In this document: positions 36,736-48,174 of the stretch, piece after piece
Position numbering within the stretch: the stretch's first letter is position 1
Layout: each line of letters opens with the position of its first letter
Assembly (NCBI RefSeq): GCF_024323335.1
Contig: NC_066584.1
Span: forward strand, 420,027,819 to 420,091,818
Source: Lathyrus oleraceus
Taxonomy: Eukaryota > Streptophyta > Magnoliopsida > Fabales > Fabaceae
Reading direction: 5' to 3'
Length of the DNA: 64,000 nt
Notes under the pieces: generated by a model
Told to the model about the DNA's origin: nothing
Databases searched by the model: none
The model's input: the letters and a program-made list of their open reading frames with translations, nothing else
Made by a program: the position numbers and the translations under genes

Positions 36736-37748
36736 ACTGCTATTGCCAAGTATGACTTCGACAATCCTATCTATCAAGCCGAAGAAGGGGCTGAGGAAGA
36801 TTGTGAATTGCCTGAGGAGTTAGCCAGATTGTTGAAACAGGAGGACCAAGCTATCACACCTTATCAGGAGGTGGTTGAGACCATCAACATTGGTACCAAG
36901 GACGACAAGAAAAAGATCAAGATCGGGGCAAGTCTACAGGCCGAGAGGAAAGACCGTTGATCATGTACTTGACTGTGTTAGAAAAGTCAATGGGTTGTGT
37001 GCTCGGTCAACATGACGAGTCAGGTCGAAAAGAGCATGCAATATACTACCTTAGCAAAAGTTTACCGACTGTGAACAAAGATACTCATTGCTCGAGAAAA
37101 CTTGCCGCGCCTCGGCATGGGCTGCTCGCCGACTAAGACAGTATATGTTGACTCACACGACTCTATTGATATCAAAAATGGATCCAGTCAAGTATATTTT
37201 TGAAAAGCCAGCACTTACCGGAAAGGTTACTAGGCGACAAATGATACCGACAGAGTATGACATCCAATACACTTCACAAAAAGCCATCAAGGGAAGTGTC
37301 TTGTCAGACTATCTTGCAGAGCAACCGATTGATGATTACCAACCTATGAGGTTTGACTTTCCTGATGAGGACATCATGTTTCTCAAATCGAAAGATTGAG
37401 GGGAACCACTCCCGGAGGAGGGGCCTGACCCTGAATCCAAATGGGTTATGATGTTTGATGGGGCGGTCCACGTCAATGGTCGCGGAGTTGGTATAGTGTT
37501 GATCACACCGGAAGGGGGTTCATATGCCATTTGGTGCCAGAATAACTTTTCCCTGCACCAACAATGAAGCCGAATACGAAGCTTGTATCCTAAGACTTGA
37601 GGAAGCCGTCAATATACAGATTAAAACCCTGGATGTATACGGGGATTCAGCTTTGGTCATCAATCAAACCAACGGGAAATGGTATACACCTCAGCCTCAT
37701 CTGGCTCCTTACAGAGACTACACGAGAAGATTGTTGACTTTCTTTTGA
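36736..37748 (+). pseudogene. pol remnant of element 1: region before RT, then two RNase H domains
   Basis: The first part, from about 36736, reads NDTAIAKYDFDNPIYQAEEG up to IKIGASLQ near 36940. The reverse transcriptase core (with its catalytic YxDD) is missing: the sequence jumps to LIMYLTVLEKSMGCVLG, the RNase H after RT. A frame change follows near 37085, then a frame to 37399 (MDPVKYIFEKPALTG). Next is a second RNase H with MFDGAVHVNG, NNEAEYEACI and GDSALVINQ, which contain typical Asp and Glu positions. Two RNase H domains are a Tat/Ogre hallmark. Frameshifts near 37085 and 37530 and stops make it non-functional. Confidence 0.85.
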
Positions 37749-37789
37749 AGAAAACCAATTTGCTGATGTTTTGTTTACCTTGTCTTCGA

Positions 37790-38086
37790 TGATTAAGGTG
37801 CTATGCTGGAACTACGTACCCAGAATTGACGTATCTCGGTCAGAGACGAATGAAGAAAGCATTTGGTCAGAAAGTGCGCCCTCGGGGGTATCAAGTCGGT
37901 GAATTGATACTCAAAAGATTTCTTCCTCCCAACACAGATCAGAGGGGCGAATGGACACCGAACTAGGAGGGTCCGCACGTGGTTAAAAGGATTTTCTATG
38001 GCGGAGCTTTGACGCTAACAACCATGGAGGGCGAAGGATTCCCGTCCCCTATTAACTCAGACGCAGTTAAAAAATACTTCGCATAA
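37790..38086 (+). pseudogene. Integrase C-terminal remnant of element 1
   Basis: After RRLLTFF the sequence jumps to the end of integrase (RRMKKAFGQKVRPRGYQVGE near 37850) and ends SDAVKKYFA at 38085. A stop (TAG near 37964) interrupts the segment before the GGALTLTTMEG part. The zinc-binding domain and the whole catalytic core are absent, so the element cannot supply integrase. Confidence 0.82.
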
Positions 38087-38088
38087 AA

Positions 38089-38310
38089 TAGACCCGCTGG
38101 ACAGTAAAAAGAATAGTCCAGGCAAAAAAGGGGCATCCCGACGAACCAAAAAAAAAGAGAATAAAGAGGTTCGGGCAAAAATTAGGGATATATAAAAAAA
38201 AAAGAATACACCCGGTGAGTCGAAAACCCAAAAGGGCGGCTCAGGCAAAAATGGGTATCCCGATGGATTGAAAACCCGAAAAGGGGGCGATCCAGGCAAA
38301 AGTTAGGGAA
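38089..38310 (+). repeat. GNRA-type hairpin units after pol, element 1
   Basis: Units end CAGGCAAAAA. Examples are TGGAC paired with GTCCA (38098-38124), GAGTC with GGCTC around CCC-AAAA-GGG (38216-38245), and GGAT with ATCC around CCCGAAAAGGG (38264-38292). The same units are in copy 2 at about 46735-46950. Confidence 0.55.
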
Positions 38311-38870
38311 TAAGTGAATGACTGTGATCTGAGTTCATCAGTGTTATATCACCGTTTCATTCAATTCGGCAATCTTCGAAGGTTAAAGATCGACTAATCA
38401 TCCACTTCAGAAAGCAAGATGAGCAGAGCGTCTTGAGGACATACGAACCATAGCAGAGTCGAAACTCAGTGGGACCCCGTATCCCCGTTGTCATTAGGAT
38501 AGTTCTCTTTTTATAGCGATCACCTCTTTTCAGGGATCAGCTTCCTGATACCCTCGCCTATTCCTGGCATAAATTTTCTCCCCATTAAGAGTCGAATAAT
38601 TCAGTTAAAGAGCCTCTTTATTTTTCATTTATCAGTTTGTTTGCAAAAATGTCCGAATTTTTGATAAAACATATTGCATATGAACATAATGGTGGCTTTT
38701 GCAGATGATTTGCACAGGAAAACATTTAAAATTGCTTTGAATGTGCTTAATCCCGAACGGTGAATTCAAACCGAGTAATTCCCCCGAGGCATACGTGTAT
38801 TTTTGGTTGCAGGTCACAGGAACCGGATGCCAAGTCATGAGTCCTCATCCCCAAGCGGTTGACAAAGTCT
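38311..38870 (+). other. 3' UTR of element 1, unstructured part
   Basis: Non-coding. Frames here are short and the same in both tandem copies simply because the DNA is duplicated. I see no gene. Confidence 0.6.
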
Positions 38871-38879
38871 CTCCTCATC

Positions 38880-39030
38880 AGAGCATGTTCCCCAACAGAG
38901 TTGACAGTATCCAGACTGTCGATCCCCAACAGAGTTGACAGTATCCAGACTGTCTATCCCCTGTAGAGTTGACAGTATCCAGACTATATATCCCCAGCGG
39001 ATTTGACGGTGTCAGACTGTATCTTCCTAG
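38880..39030 (+). repeat. Tandem repeat with GACAG/CTGTC hairpins
   Basis: Three to four units of about 38 bp start CCCCAACAGAGTT and contain GACAG-TATCCAGA-CTGTC; later units decay. Copy 2 is at about 47530-47675. The following stretch to 39480 keeps CCCCAGCAGA-like phrases. Confidence 0.7.
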
Positions 39031-39529
39031 CAACAGCGGAGTGGTTGCATACCCAACGGACAAGAGGGTGGTGTTCCTAGTGTTCATCTCATCCCCAGCA
39101 GATTATTTCTAACAGATTTGTTCTAATCCCCAGCTTGAGGACGATTAGCAAGTTCATATCCCCAGCAAAGGTCGTTTCCTACGACACTTCCCCAGGAAGT
39201 GTTTTCCCCACAGACTCTCCTCACAGAGCCTCGCCGAACCAAGTTTCCATAGTTGATACTCCCCCCGCAAGGTCGACTTTTCAAGCAGCCAATTTATTTT
39301 TGGTGGCTCATTGGTCCCGGCAGACGGATCATTCCCCACAGAGCATTCAAGGATTGATACAACGATCTGTTCCCTACCGGAGTTTGCTTCCCCTAGCAGA
39401 TTTCTTTTTTTTCTTTTACACCATGCATAGCATTTGCATTCGCATGCATATCATATCAAGCATACACATAAGCTGATAAACAGGTTCTTCCAAGCAGACT
39501 GAAGAATTACTTTACAACCAAGGTCATGA

Positions 39530-40373
39530 GATCCAGCCAGAGGATCAAGCGTGAGTGATCCAGCCTGAGGGTCATTTTGAAGATTCAGCCTGAGAATCGT
39601 TTTCCCGTGATCCAGCATGAGGGTCACTTTTTGAAGATTCAGCCTGAGAATCGTTTTCCCGTGATCCAGCATGAGGGTCATTTTTGAAGATTCAGCCTGA
39701 GAATCGTTTTCCCAAGAGTCAGCCTGAGGCTCAATTTGAAGATTCCCCAGTGAAGTCGCCTACAAGCTTTATTTCCCCAGCAAGCCCAAGTCTAATTGAG
39801 GAGTCGTTACAACATGTTCTAGCCCGAAGAATATTTACGAAGCCCAAAAGTGGAATATTCTCGAAGCTGCATATCTAATATGAAGGTTGGGTGTAGATTT
39901 CAAAAGAGGGTCAACCAGCGCATGCCTCAGATGCGGGATCCTAATGATGGGAATTTATCATCAAAACAATCCAGATCTAGCCAGAAGATCAAAGTCAGGT
40001 CTAGCCCGAAGACCGAAAATGGATTCAGCCAGAGAATCAAAGGAAATAGATTCAGCCAGAGAATCGAAACAATTCAGATCTAGCCAGAAGATCGAAGTAG
40101 ATTCAGCCAGAGAATCAAATTAAGTTCAGATTCAGCCAGAGGATCGACACTCCAGATCTAGCTAGAAGATCAAAGTCAGGTCTAGCCCGAAGACCGAAAA
40201 TGGATTCAGCCAGAGAATCAAAGGAAATAGATTCAGCCAGAGAATCGAAACGAAGGAGATCTAGCCAGAAGATCGAAGAAGATCTAGCCAGAAGATCAAA
40301 ATCGTATCCATCCCGAGGATCAAAATTAATATCCAGCCAGAGGATCGAAACTCCAGATTAAGCCAGAGGATCG
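39530..40373 (+). repeat. 3' UTR hairpin minisatellite of element 1
   Basis: About 25 units have the form five-base stem, seven-base loop (AGCCAGA, AGCCTGA or AGCCCGA), five-base stem. Stems are GATCC/GGATC, GATTC/GAATC, GATCT/AGATC, GGTCT/AGACC and GAGTC/GGCTC. It lies just upstream of the polypurine tract. Variable 3' UTR tandem repeats are known in this lineage. Copy 2 is at 48175-49017. Confidence 0.9.
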
Positions 40374-40518
40374 GAAGAAAAATAAACAGCACGGTGTATT
40401 TCCGCGTTTTTGTGGTGTTCTCGGAGCGCAAATTTTCAGTCTATCTTTGGTATTCAATCACAGCTCACCCCGTTTGTCTGATAAGCTGTTCGCTTTCATC
40501 CTACTCGGTTTAGCTGAT

Positions 40519-40535
40519 GATTGAATAGGGGCAGC
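40519..40535 (+). other. Polypurine tract of element 1
   Basis: GATTGAATAGGGGCAGC lies directly before the 3' LTR start. Confidence 0.88.
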
Positions 40536-42209
40536 TGTAACACCCCAAAATTTGCCCTCCTCATTCATGCATTCATTTAGCATTTCATATTGCATTTCAT
40601 CATGTCAATCAGAATTAGATCCGAAAAAAAAAAAAAAACGAAAAGAAAGAAAAAAAAAATAATAATAATAATTTTTTACAAAAATAAAAAATAAAAAATA
40701 AAAATAATAATAAAAAAATAAATAAAATATAATAAAAAAATTTTGGACTTGGGTCTCTCTCATTTGAGCCCACAAAACCATGAAATTCAGTCTATAAATA
40801 CCAAGGCTTCACTTGAGAAAAAGGAGGAGAAGCAAATTCACTATGAGGTTTCCTTGGAACAAAACCCTGGGGGAAAAAGATAGTGAGAGAAGAGCTAACA
40901 GAGTTCAGAGCAGCCTCCAAACCCTGAAGGGAACTCAACTGCACAGAATCACCTCTGCCTCACATAAACCCTAAAGATTGTTTTATAAACCTCACGGGTG
41001 CAACTCAATTTCAATCAAGCTCTCCAATCAGGTTTGCCCTATTCCCATTATTTTACGCCTTCAATTTGAATGTTCTAAATGTGTGATGTATTATGAATGG
41101 GTGAAACCTATGCCTTGAATGTTTAATCACATGATTTTTGAAGTGTATGCCACAGGGTTTGAGGTTTCTGAAACCATACTGTTATCCATGAAAAAAATGC
41201 TTATGGTGTTTCACTAACCCTTTTGTTGAGTTTTTGTGAGGGCTCACATGACTTTTGCAGGGATAACTTGCGTGGTTTCCCACTTTATTTGTGGGATAAC
41301 CCCTGGAGTTTCATTCTGGTTACTTGTACTGACTCACTTTCTTTGATGGTGTTTAGCTTGGAAGGATCCCTGGGTTTCCCATTCCTCTAACTGCTGTTAC
41401 TTCGGATCTTTATCCGCGTGGTACTTTTACATTTTTCCCGCATTTTACTGCTTTCCTAGCTGGAAGACCTCGATAGGATGCAATGTTTTTTGTGTTTACT
41501 TTATGCAGGTTCCTTTGTCCAGGGTTAAGAGCTATGAGGTCTTATCCTCATTACCCCTTTTGCATGAGCATCTCAAACCCTAACCCTTTATTGATTTTTC
41601 TTCTCCTAAACACACGTTTACTCCTTCTACTACAGGCGAGTAAGTCTCCAAAGGTCGAGCATCCGGTAGATTGCGTAGTGACGTCGTTCGTCCAAAACCC
41701 AATCCATAACCCCGTAGTTAGCCGAACTACGTTTTGCTCTGATTCTCATTCCAGATGAGATACGTAGGCATAAGACGCGATGTCTTAGCGAGCACACATC
41801 CCCCCAACCCATAGGTCAGCCGAGCTACGAAGACTCTGATTCTCATATTCAGATTAGATACGTATGCAGTGGATGCGACATCCGCGCGAGTCATTTTCAT
41901 TTAACCCTTTTTTTCTTTTTTTTGGTAAACAGCATTAGGTAAACCCACACCCTTTAGACGAAAACCACAAAAGTGGATCCCGTAGAGTACTACGGATGCG
42001 TAGGGGTGCTAATACCTTCCCTTCGCATAACCGACTCCCGAACCCAAGATTTGGTTGCGAGACCCCGTCTTGTTCTTTCCTTTTTTCAGGTTTACTTCGA
42101 GCGTTTCCTTTCCCTCCTTTGGGATGAATAACGCACGGTGGCGACTCTTCTGTCATTTTCTTTCGCCGGTTGTTTTTTTTTTGCGCACTGTATTTTTCAG
42201 GTTGCGACA
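40536..42209 (+). repeat. 3' LTR of element 1
   Basis: The 1674-bp LTR runs from TGTAACACC to GTTGCGACA and is followed by target duplication GGTAT. TATA box at 40793-40800. It differs from the 5' LTR by about 14 substitutions plus length changes in the A-rich tract, and from the third LTR (49181-50852) by about 6. Confidence 0.95.
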
Positions 42210-43074
42210 GGTATAACTCTCTGACTTCATGTAGTCTGGAAGACCTGTCCTGTTATGTGGGCAGGCACCTGTCTGAAGCCCTCCTTAAGAGGCAATGCTT
42301 GTGAATGTTTATCTTTGTGCCAAGCAGGTAAAGACCTCTTAAGAGGCAATTGGCAGATAAAAGAGATGTGCAATCCATCTTCTGCTACTCAGTGTGTCAT
42401 TCACTTTGCTCACACACCTTGTGTTGATGCATTGTGGATATTAACTCAAGATCATTGTTGTGTCAGTCATATGTGGAGAAGAGTTCCTACTTTTTGAACT
42501 CCCACACTTTCATTTGTCTGAAGCTCTCCTAGGCCAGGGATAAGAGCTGTGAGATCTTACTCTCACTTCCCATTTCATCTGCTTCACCCTAACTCTCAAT
42601 GTTAGGGTTAAGAGCTAACTACACCCGATTCCAGTTGGCTTGTGTTTCACAGCCTAACCTTGTATGAGCCCAATTGTGTGCATATAGTGTGTGTGCTTGC
42701 TTTGTGTGCTTGTATGTATTTGCTTGTGCTGTTTAGGATAGCTTGCTCCCTGTGCAAGTTAGATAGAAACCTTAACCTAGGACCATGGTGAATTTACATG
42801 ATAACTATTAGGCTCGAGTCAGTCTCCCTTCTAGTTTGTCATTTCCCAGTCTCTGGTTAGGTTAGAAGTTCTTTCCCTGCGTAGGGGAACTACGTCGCCC
42901 TGATCCTCATACCAGATGAGGTACGTAGGCAGGAGATGAGCTGATCTCTCCGGGCGCCCTTTTTCTTTTTCAACCCCTTTGTGTTGAGTTGGAGTCTGAC
43001 GTAAGTCCAGCGATTGGCAGTTGGTTTCCAGTTTGTGTTTGTTGGTTCGGAGTTTGATGTAAGTCCAGCGATTG
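42210..43074 (+). mobile_element. LTR A segment 2 (U5 part)
   Basis: LTR A resumes after element 1 with GGTAT, then the phrase CATGTAGTCTGGAAGACCTG also found in LTR B at about 57950. It carries a two-hairpin module at 42887-42959. It is cut at 43074 by the duplication junction and repeated at 50853-51717. Confidence 0.9.
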
Positions 43075-45072
43075 CCTAGAGGTTATGATGTCAACGCCAG
43101 ATGTGCTTTTCACTCCAACGCACCTGGCCATACTACAGATAATTGCAAGGCTCTCCAGTTAAAGGTACAAGATTTGAGAGATGCCCAGGCTATCAATTTT
43201 GCTCCGGTGCCTAATGTTATCCAGAACCCGATGCCGGCTCATGGCGGGCAGAGGATTAATGTTGTTGATATTGGGGAAACTTTGAATTTGGTTTCTGATG
43301 TGACTAAGGTAAAGACTTCGCTATCAGTGGTTAAAGACCGACTTCTGAAAGGACAGATTTTCCCGGGCTGTGGGGAAGAATGCAGAAATTGTCAAGCTGC
43401 CGAAAACGGATGTGACAGTTTGAGAAGGGGTATTCAGCAACTGATAGATGAAGGTTGTCTTCAGTTCGATCAGGCCCGTCCGGTGAAGAATGATGTATCG
43501 ACGGTGACGTTTTATTTCACTCCTGAAGAAATATATGTTCCCGAGAGACTCGCTCCGACAACAATATATTTCCCAGAAAGTACAGAACCAGCAGCGGTGA
43601 ACATCGAAAGTTCAGCACCAGTCGTAATTTACTCTGACAGCCCTCAACCGACTTTGGTTGGTCCAATCACCATCACGGTACCAGGACCTGTTCCGTATGA
43701 GAAAGACAGTGCTATCCCGTGGCACTATGGGGCTGATATCTACTGCCAGGGGCAGAAAGTTAACGAAGAAGACATTAACATTGGTAGCTCCGCTGTAGAC
43801 AATGTTGGAGGGGTTGGTGGCTTCACTCGCAGTGGACGCCTATTTGCACCATCAACATTACGCGCGAATACTGAAGCCGAGGCAGCTGCCAAGGCTAAAG
43901 GGAAACAGGTATCCACCGAAGAGGTTACCACCGAGGAAGCTCCTCCTAAGACCGCATTCGAGAAGGAAGTGGATGAGTTTATGAGGATTATCAAGAAAAG
44001 TGACTACAAGGTAGTCGACCAGCTAAATCAGACACCCTCAAAGATCTCCATTCTCTCACTATTGCTGTGCTCTGAGGTGCACAGAGCAGCCTTGTTGAAA
44101 GTACTGAATATGGCCTATGTTCCACCGGAGATAACTGTTAACCAGCTGGAGTCGGTAGTTTCCAATGTAAACGCTAGCCGGGGGCTAGGTTTCACCGATA
44201 ATGACCTGACACCTGAGGGCAGGAATCACAACAAAGCCTTGCATATCACAATGGAGTGCAAAGGGGTGGTGCTTTCCCATGTTTTGGTTGATACAGGCTC
44301 TTCTCTGAATGTTCTTCCAAAGAAAGCCTTAACGAAGTTGGATTGCGATGACACCATCCTGAGGCCAAGTAACTTAGTTGTGAGGGCTTTTGATGGCTCT
44401 AAGAGAGCTGTCTTTGGCGAAGTTGAGTTGCCAGTTAAGATTGGACCGCAGGTGTTCAAGAGCACCTTTTATGTGATGGATATCCAGCCTGCCTACAACT
44501 GTCTGCTAGGTCGGCCTTGGATTCATGCTGCCGGTGCTGTTACTTCTACCCTCCACCAGAAGCTCAAATATGAACTAGAAGGTCAGGTCGTCACTGTATG
44601 TGGTGAAGAGGATATTTTTGTTAGCCACCTGTCTACATTTAAGTATGTAGAGATGGATGGCGAGATGCATGAGATGCTGTGTCAGGGCTTCGAAACTACA
44701 AACATCAATGAGGTCGCGCCCGAAGCTGTCTTTTCACCTGAGTTTGAGAAGGTCGGGACTTCTATCTCTTCATACAAGCAAGCTGTCGAAGTGGTTAAAG
44801 CTGGTAATGCCCAAGGCTGGGGCAAATTTGTGGAGCCAGTCATCAAAGAAGACAAGTTTGGATTGGGGTATACTCCGGGGTCTCAGAAGAATGAAACCGG
44901 TACCCTCTCCAACGGGGGTTTGGTTTCCCCCCACATCGTCAATGCTGCAGATGAAGACAAGGCTGACAGCGACTGTGACTTAGATAGCTGGATTCGCCCG
45001 TGTGTCCCGGGAGAAAAGCTCGACAATTGGTCGTCTGAAAAAACCGTCCGGGTTACTCTACTGAAAGAGTGA
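43075..45072 (+). pseudogene. 5'-truncated gag-pro of copy 2 with intact protease motif
   Basis: The frame is open for about 666 codons from the junction to 45072, but it has no gag start: capsid and N-terminus were not included in the duplication. It contains the Cys/His knuckle (NARCAFHSNAPGHTTDNC), the protease VDTGSS (GAT at 44290-44292) and LLGRPWIH, and the G-patch-like end. It reads serine (TCA, 43612-43614) where copy 1 has a stop. Without an LTR promoter or leader directly upstream it is unlikely to be expressed as a normal gag-pro. Confidence 0.9.
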
Positions 45073-45377
45073 TTTTTATTGTTTTCCTTTATTACATGCA
45101 TAATAAAGTCTTACACTTTGCCCAAGGTGTAACGGCTCATTTGTAGGGCCATCCATTTAGTTACGCTTCGCAATTATTTTTATCATCAATAAAGGACGGC
45201 TTTCGCAAACAATTTTGTGTTCTCTTTCTTTCAGTTTTTTTTACTTTTACAAAAAAAAATGGCAATACTTCTTTTTTTCGTTTTTTCTTTCTTTCCAAAA
45301 AAAAAATCTCTCATTCTAAGGTAAAGCATGATCCTCCATCATGCTGAGCTGACCACTCGGATCTCACTGCTAACGAC

Positions 45378-46390
45378 ACTGCTATTGCCAAGTATGACTT
45401 CGACAATCCTATCTATCAAGCCGAAGAAGGGGCTGAGGAAGATTGTGAATTGCCTGAGGAGTTAGCCAGATTGTTGAAACAGGAGGACCAAGCTATCACA
45501 CCTTATCAGGAGGTGGTTGAGACCATCAACATTGGTACCAAGGACGACAAGAAAAAGATCAAGATCGGGGCAAGTCTACAGGCCGAGAGGAAAGACCGTT
45601 GATCATGTACTTGACTGTGTTAGAAAAGTCAATGGGTTGTGTGCTCGGTCAACATGACGAGTCAGGTCGAAAAGAGCATGCAATATACTACCTTAGCAAA
45701 AGTTTACCGATTGTGAACAAAGATACTCATTGCTCGAGAAAACTTGCCGCGCTTTGGCATGGGCTGCTCGCCGACTAAGACAGTATATGTTGACTCACAC
45801 GACTCTATTGATATCAAAAATGGATCCAGTCAAGTATATTTTTGAAAAGCCAGCACTTACCGGAAAGGTTACTAGGCGACAAATGATACCGACAGAGTAT
45901 GACATCCAATACACTTCACAAAAAGCCATCAAGGGAAGTGTCTTGTCAGACTATCTTGCAGAGCAACCGATTGATGATTACCAACCTATGAGGTGTGACT
46001 TTCCTGATGAGGACATCATGTTTCTCAAATCGAAAGATTGAGGGGAACCACTCCCGGAGGAGGGGCCTGACCCTGAATCCAAATGGGTTATGATGTTTGA
46101 TGGGGCGGTCCACGTCAATGGTCGCGGAGTTGGTATAGTGTTGATCACACCGGAAGGGGGTTCATATGCCATTTGGTGCCAGAATAACTTTTCCCTGCAC
46201 CAACAATGAAGCCGAATACGAAGCTTGTATCCTAAGACTTGAGGAAGCCGTCAATATACAGATTAAAACCCTGGATGTATACGGGGATTCAGCTTTGGTC
46301 ATCAATCAAACCAACGGGAAATGGTATACACCTCAGCCTCATCTGGCTCCTTACAGAGACTACACGAGAAGATTGTTGACTTTCTTTTGA
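45378..46390 (+). pseudogene. pol remnant of copy 2 (region before RT and two RNase H domains)
   Basis: It has the same deletions as 36736-37748: no reverse transcriptase core, RNase H after a jump at about 45597, and a second RNase H with MFDGAVHVNG, NNEAEYEACI and GDSALVINQ. Copy 2 reads CRALAWAARR where copy 1 reads CRASAWAARR. Frameshifts are shared, so they predate the duplication. Confidence 0.85.
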
Positions 46391-46431
46391 AGAAAACCAA
46401 TTTGCTGATGTTTTGTTTACCTTGTCTTCGA

Positions 46432-46727
46432 TGATTAAGGTGCTATGCTGGAACTACGTACCCAGAATTGACGTATCTCGGTCAGAGACGAATGAAGAAA
46501 GCATTTGGTCAGAAAGTGCGCCCTCGGGGGTATCAAGTCGGTGAATTGATACTCAAAAGATTTCTTCCTCCCAACACAGATCACAGGGGCGAATGGACAC
46601 CGAACTAGGAGGGTCCGCACGTGGTTAAAAGGATTTTCTATGGCGGAGCTTTGACGCTAACAACCATGGAGGGCGAAGGATTCCCGTCCCCTATTAACTC
46701 AGACGCAGTTAAAAAATACTTCGCATA
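46432..46727 (+). pseudogene. Integrase C-terminal remnant of copy 2
   Basis: Duplicate of 37790-38086, with the shared internal TAG and end SDAVKKYFA. One visible change is CAGAGG to CACAGG near 46583. Confidence 0.8.
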
Positions 46728-48174
46728 AAATAGACCCGCTGGACAGTAAAAAGAATAGTCCAGGCAAAAAAGGGGCATCCCGACGAACCAAAAAAAAAAA
46801 AGAGAATAAAGAGGTTCGGGCAAAAATTAGGGATATATAAAAAAAAAAGAATACACCCGGTGAGTCGAAAACCCAAAAGGGCGGCTCAGGCAAAAATGGG
46901 TATCCCGATGGATTGAAAACCCGAAAAGGGGGCGATCCAGGCAAAAGTTAGGGAATAAGCGAATGACTGTGATCTGAGTTCATCAGTGTTATATCACCGT
47001 TTCATTCAATTCGGCAATCTTCGAAGGTTAAAGATCGACTAATCATCCACTTCAGAAAGCAAGATGAGCAGAGCGTCTTGAGGACATACGAACCATAGCA
47101 GAGTCGAAACTCAGTGGGACCCCGTATCCCCGTTGTCATTAGGATAGTTCTCTTTTTATAGCGATCACCTCTTTTTAGGGATCAGCTTCCTGATACCCTC
47201 GCCTATTCCTGGCATAAATTTTCTCCCCATTAAGAGTCGAATAATTCAGTTAAAGAGCCTCTTTATTTTTCATTTATCAGTTTGTTTGCAAAAATGTCCG
47301 AATTTTTGATAAAACATATTGCATATGAACATAATGGTGGCTTTTGCAGATGATTTGCACAGGAAAACATTTAAAATTGCTTTGAATGTGCTTAATCCCG
47401 AACGGTGAATTCAAACCGAGTAATTCCCCCGAGGCATACGTGTATTTTTGGTTGCAGGTCACAGGAACCGGATGCCAAGTCATGAGTCCTCATCCCCAAG
47501 CGGTTGACAAAGTCTCTCCTCATCAGAGCATGTTCCCCAACAGAGTTGACAGTATCCAGACTGTCGATCCCCAACAGAGTTGACAGTATCCAGACTGTCT
47601 ATCCCCTGTAGAGTTGACAGTATCCAGACTATATAACCCCAGCGGATTTGACGGTGTCAGACTGTATCTTCCTAGCAACAGCGGAGTGGTTGCATACCCA
47701 ACGGACAAGAGGGTGGTGTTCCTAGTGTTCATCTCATCCCCAGCAGATTATTTCTAACAGATTTGTTCTAATCCCCAGCTTGAGGACGATTAGCAAGTTC
47801 ATATCCCCAGCAAAGGTCGTTTCCTACGACACTTCCCCAGGAAGTGTTTTCCCCACAGACTCTCCTCACAGAGCCTCGCCGAACCAAGTTTCCATAGTTG
47901 ATACTCCCCCCGCAAGGTCGACTTTTCAAGCAGCCAATTTATTTTTGGTGGCTCATTGGTCCCGGCAGACGGATCATTCCCCACAGAGCATTCAAGGATT
48001 GATACAACGATCTGTTCCCTACCGGAGTTTGCTTCCCCTAGCAGATTTCTTTTTTTTCTTTTACACCATGCATAGCATTTGCATTCGCATGCATATCATA
48101 TCAAGCATACACATAAGCTGATAAACAGGTTCTTCCAAGCAGACTGAAGAATTACTTTACAACCAAGGTCATGA
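46728..48174 (+). other. 3' UTR of copy 2, first part
   Basis: Duplicate of 38087-39529, with GNRA-type units (about 46735-46950) and the GACAG/CTGTC repeat (about 47530-47675). No gene seen. Confidence 0.7.

Larger units (their letters stand above)
30308..42209 (+). mobile_element. Element 1: complete but internally deleted Tat/Ogre-type retrotransposon
   Basis: Element 1 has two LTRs (30308-32019 and 40536-42209), a primer-binding site at 32022, a polypurine tract at 40519 and a perfect target duplication GGTAT at 30303-30307 and 42210-42214. It is inserted in LTR A; the uninterrupted site is seen in LTR B near 57930-57945. Inside are gag-pro, a fragment before reverse transcriptase, two RNase H remnants and the integrase C-terminus, with the reverse transcriptase core and most of integrase deleted. 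It has no ORF1 between primer site and gag. The 3' UTR of 2.4 kb carries several hairpin arrays. LTRs differ by about 14 substitutions by eye. Confidence 0.95.
34433..43074 (+). repeat. 8.64-kb tandem duplication, copy 1
   Basis: The unit runs from inside element 1 gag (CCTAGAGGTTATGATG) through pro, pol remnants, 3' UTR and 3' LTR to 865 bp beyond it in LTR A (ending AGTCCAGCGATTG). Copy 2 follows immediately. The junction at 43072-43074 shares TTG between both parents. Confidence 0.95.
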
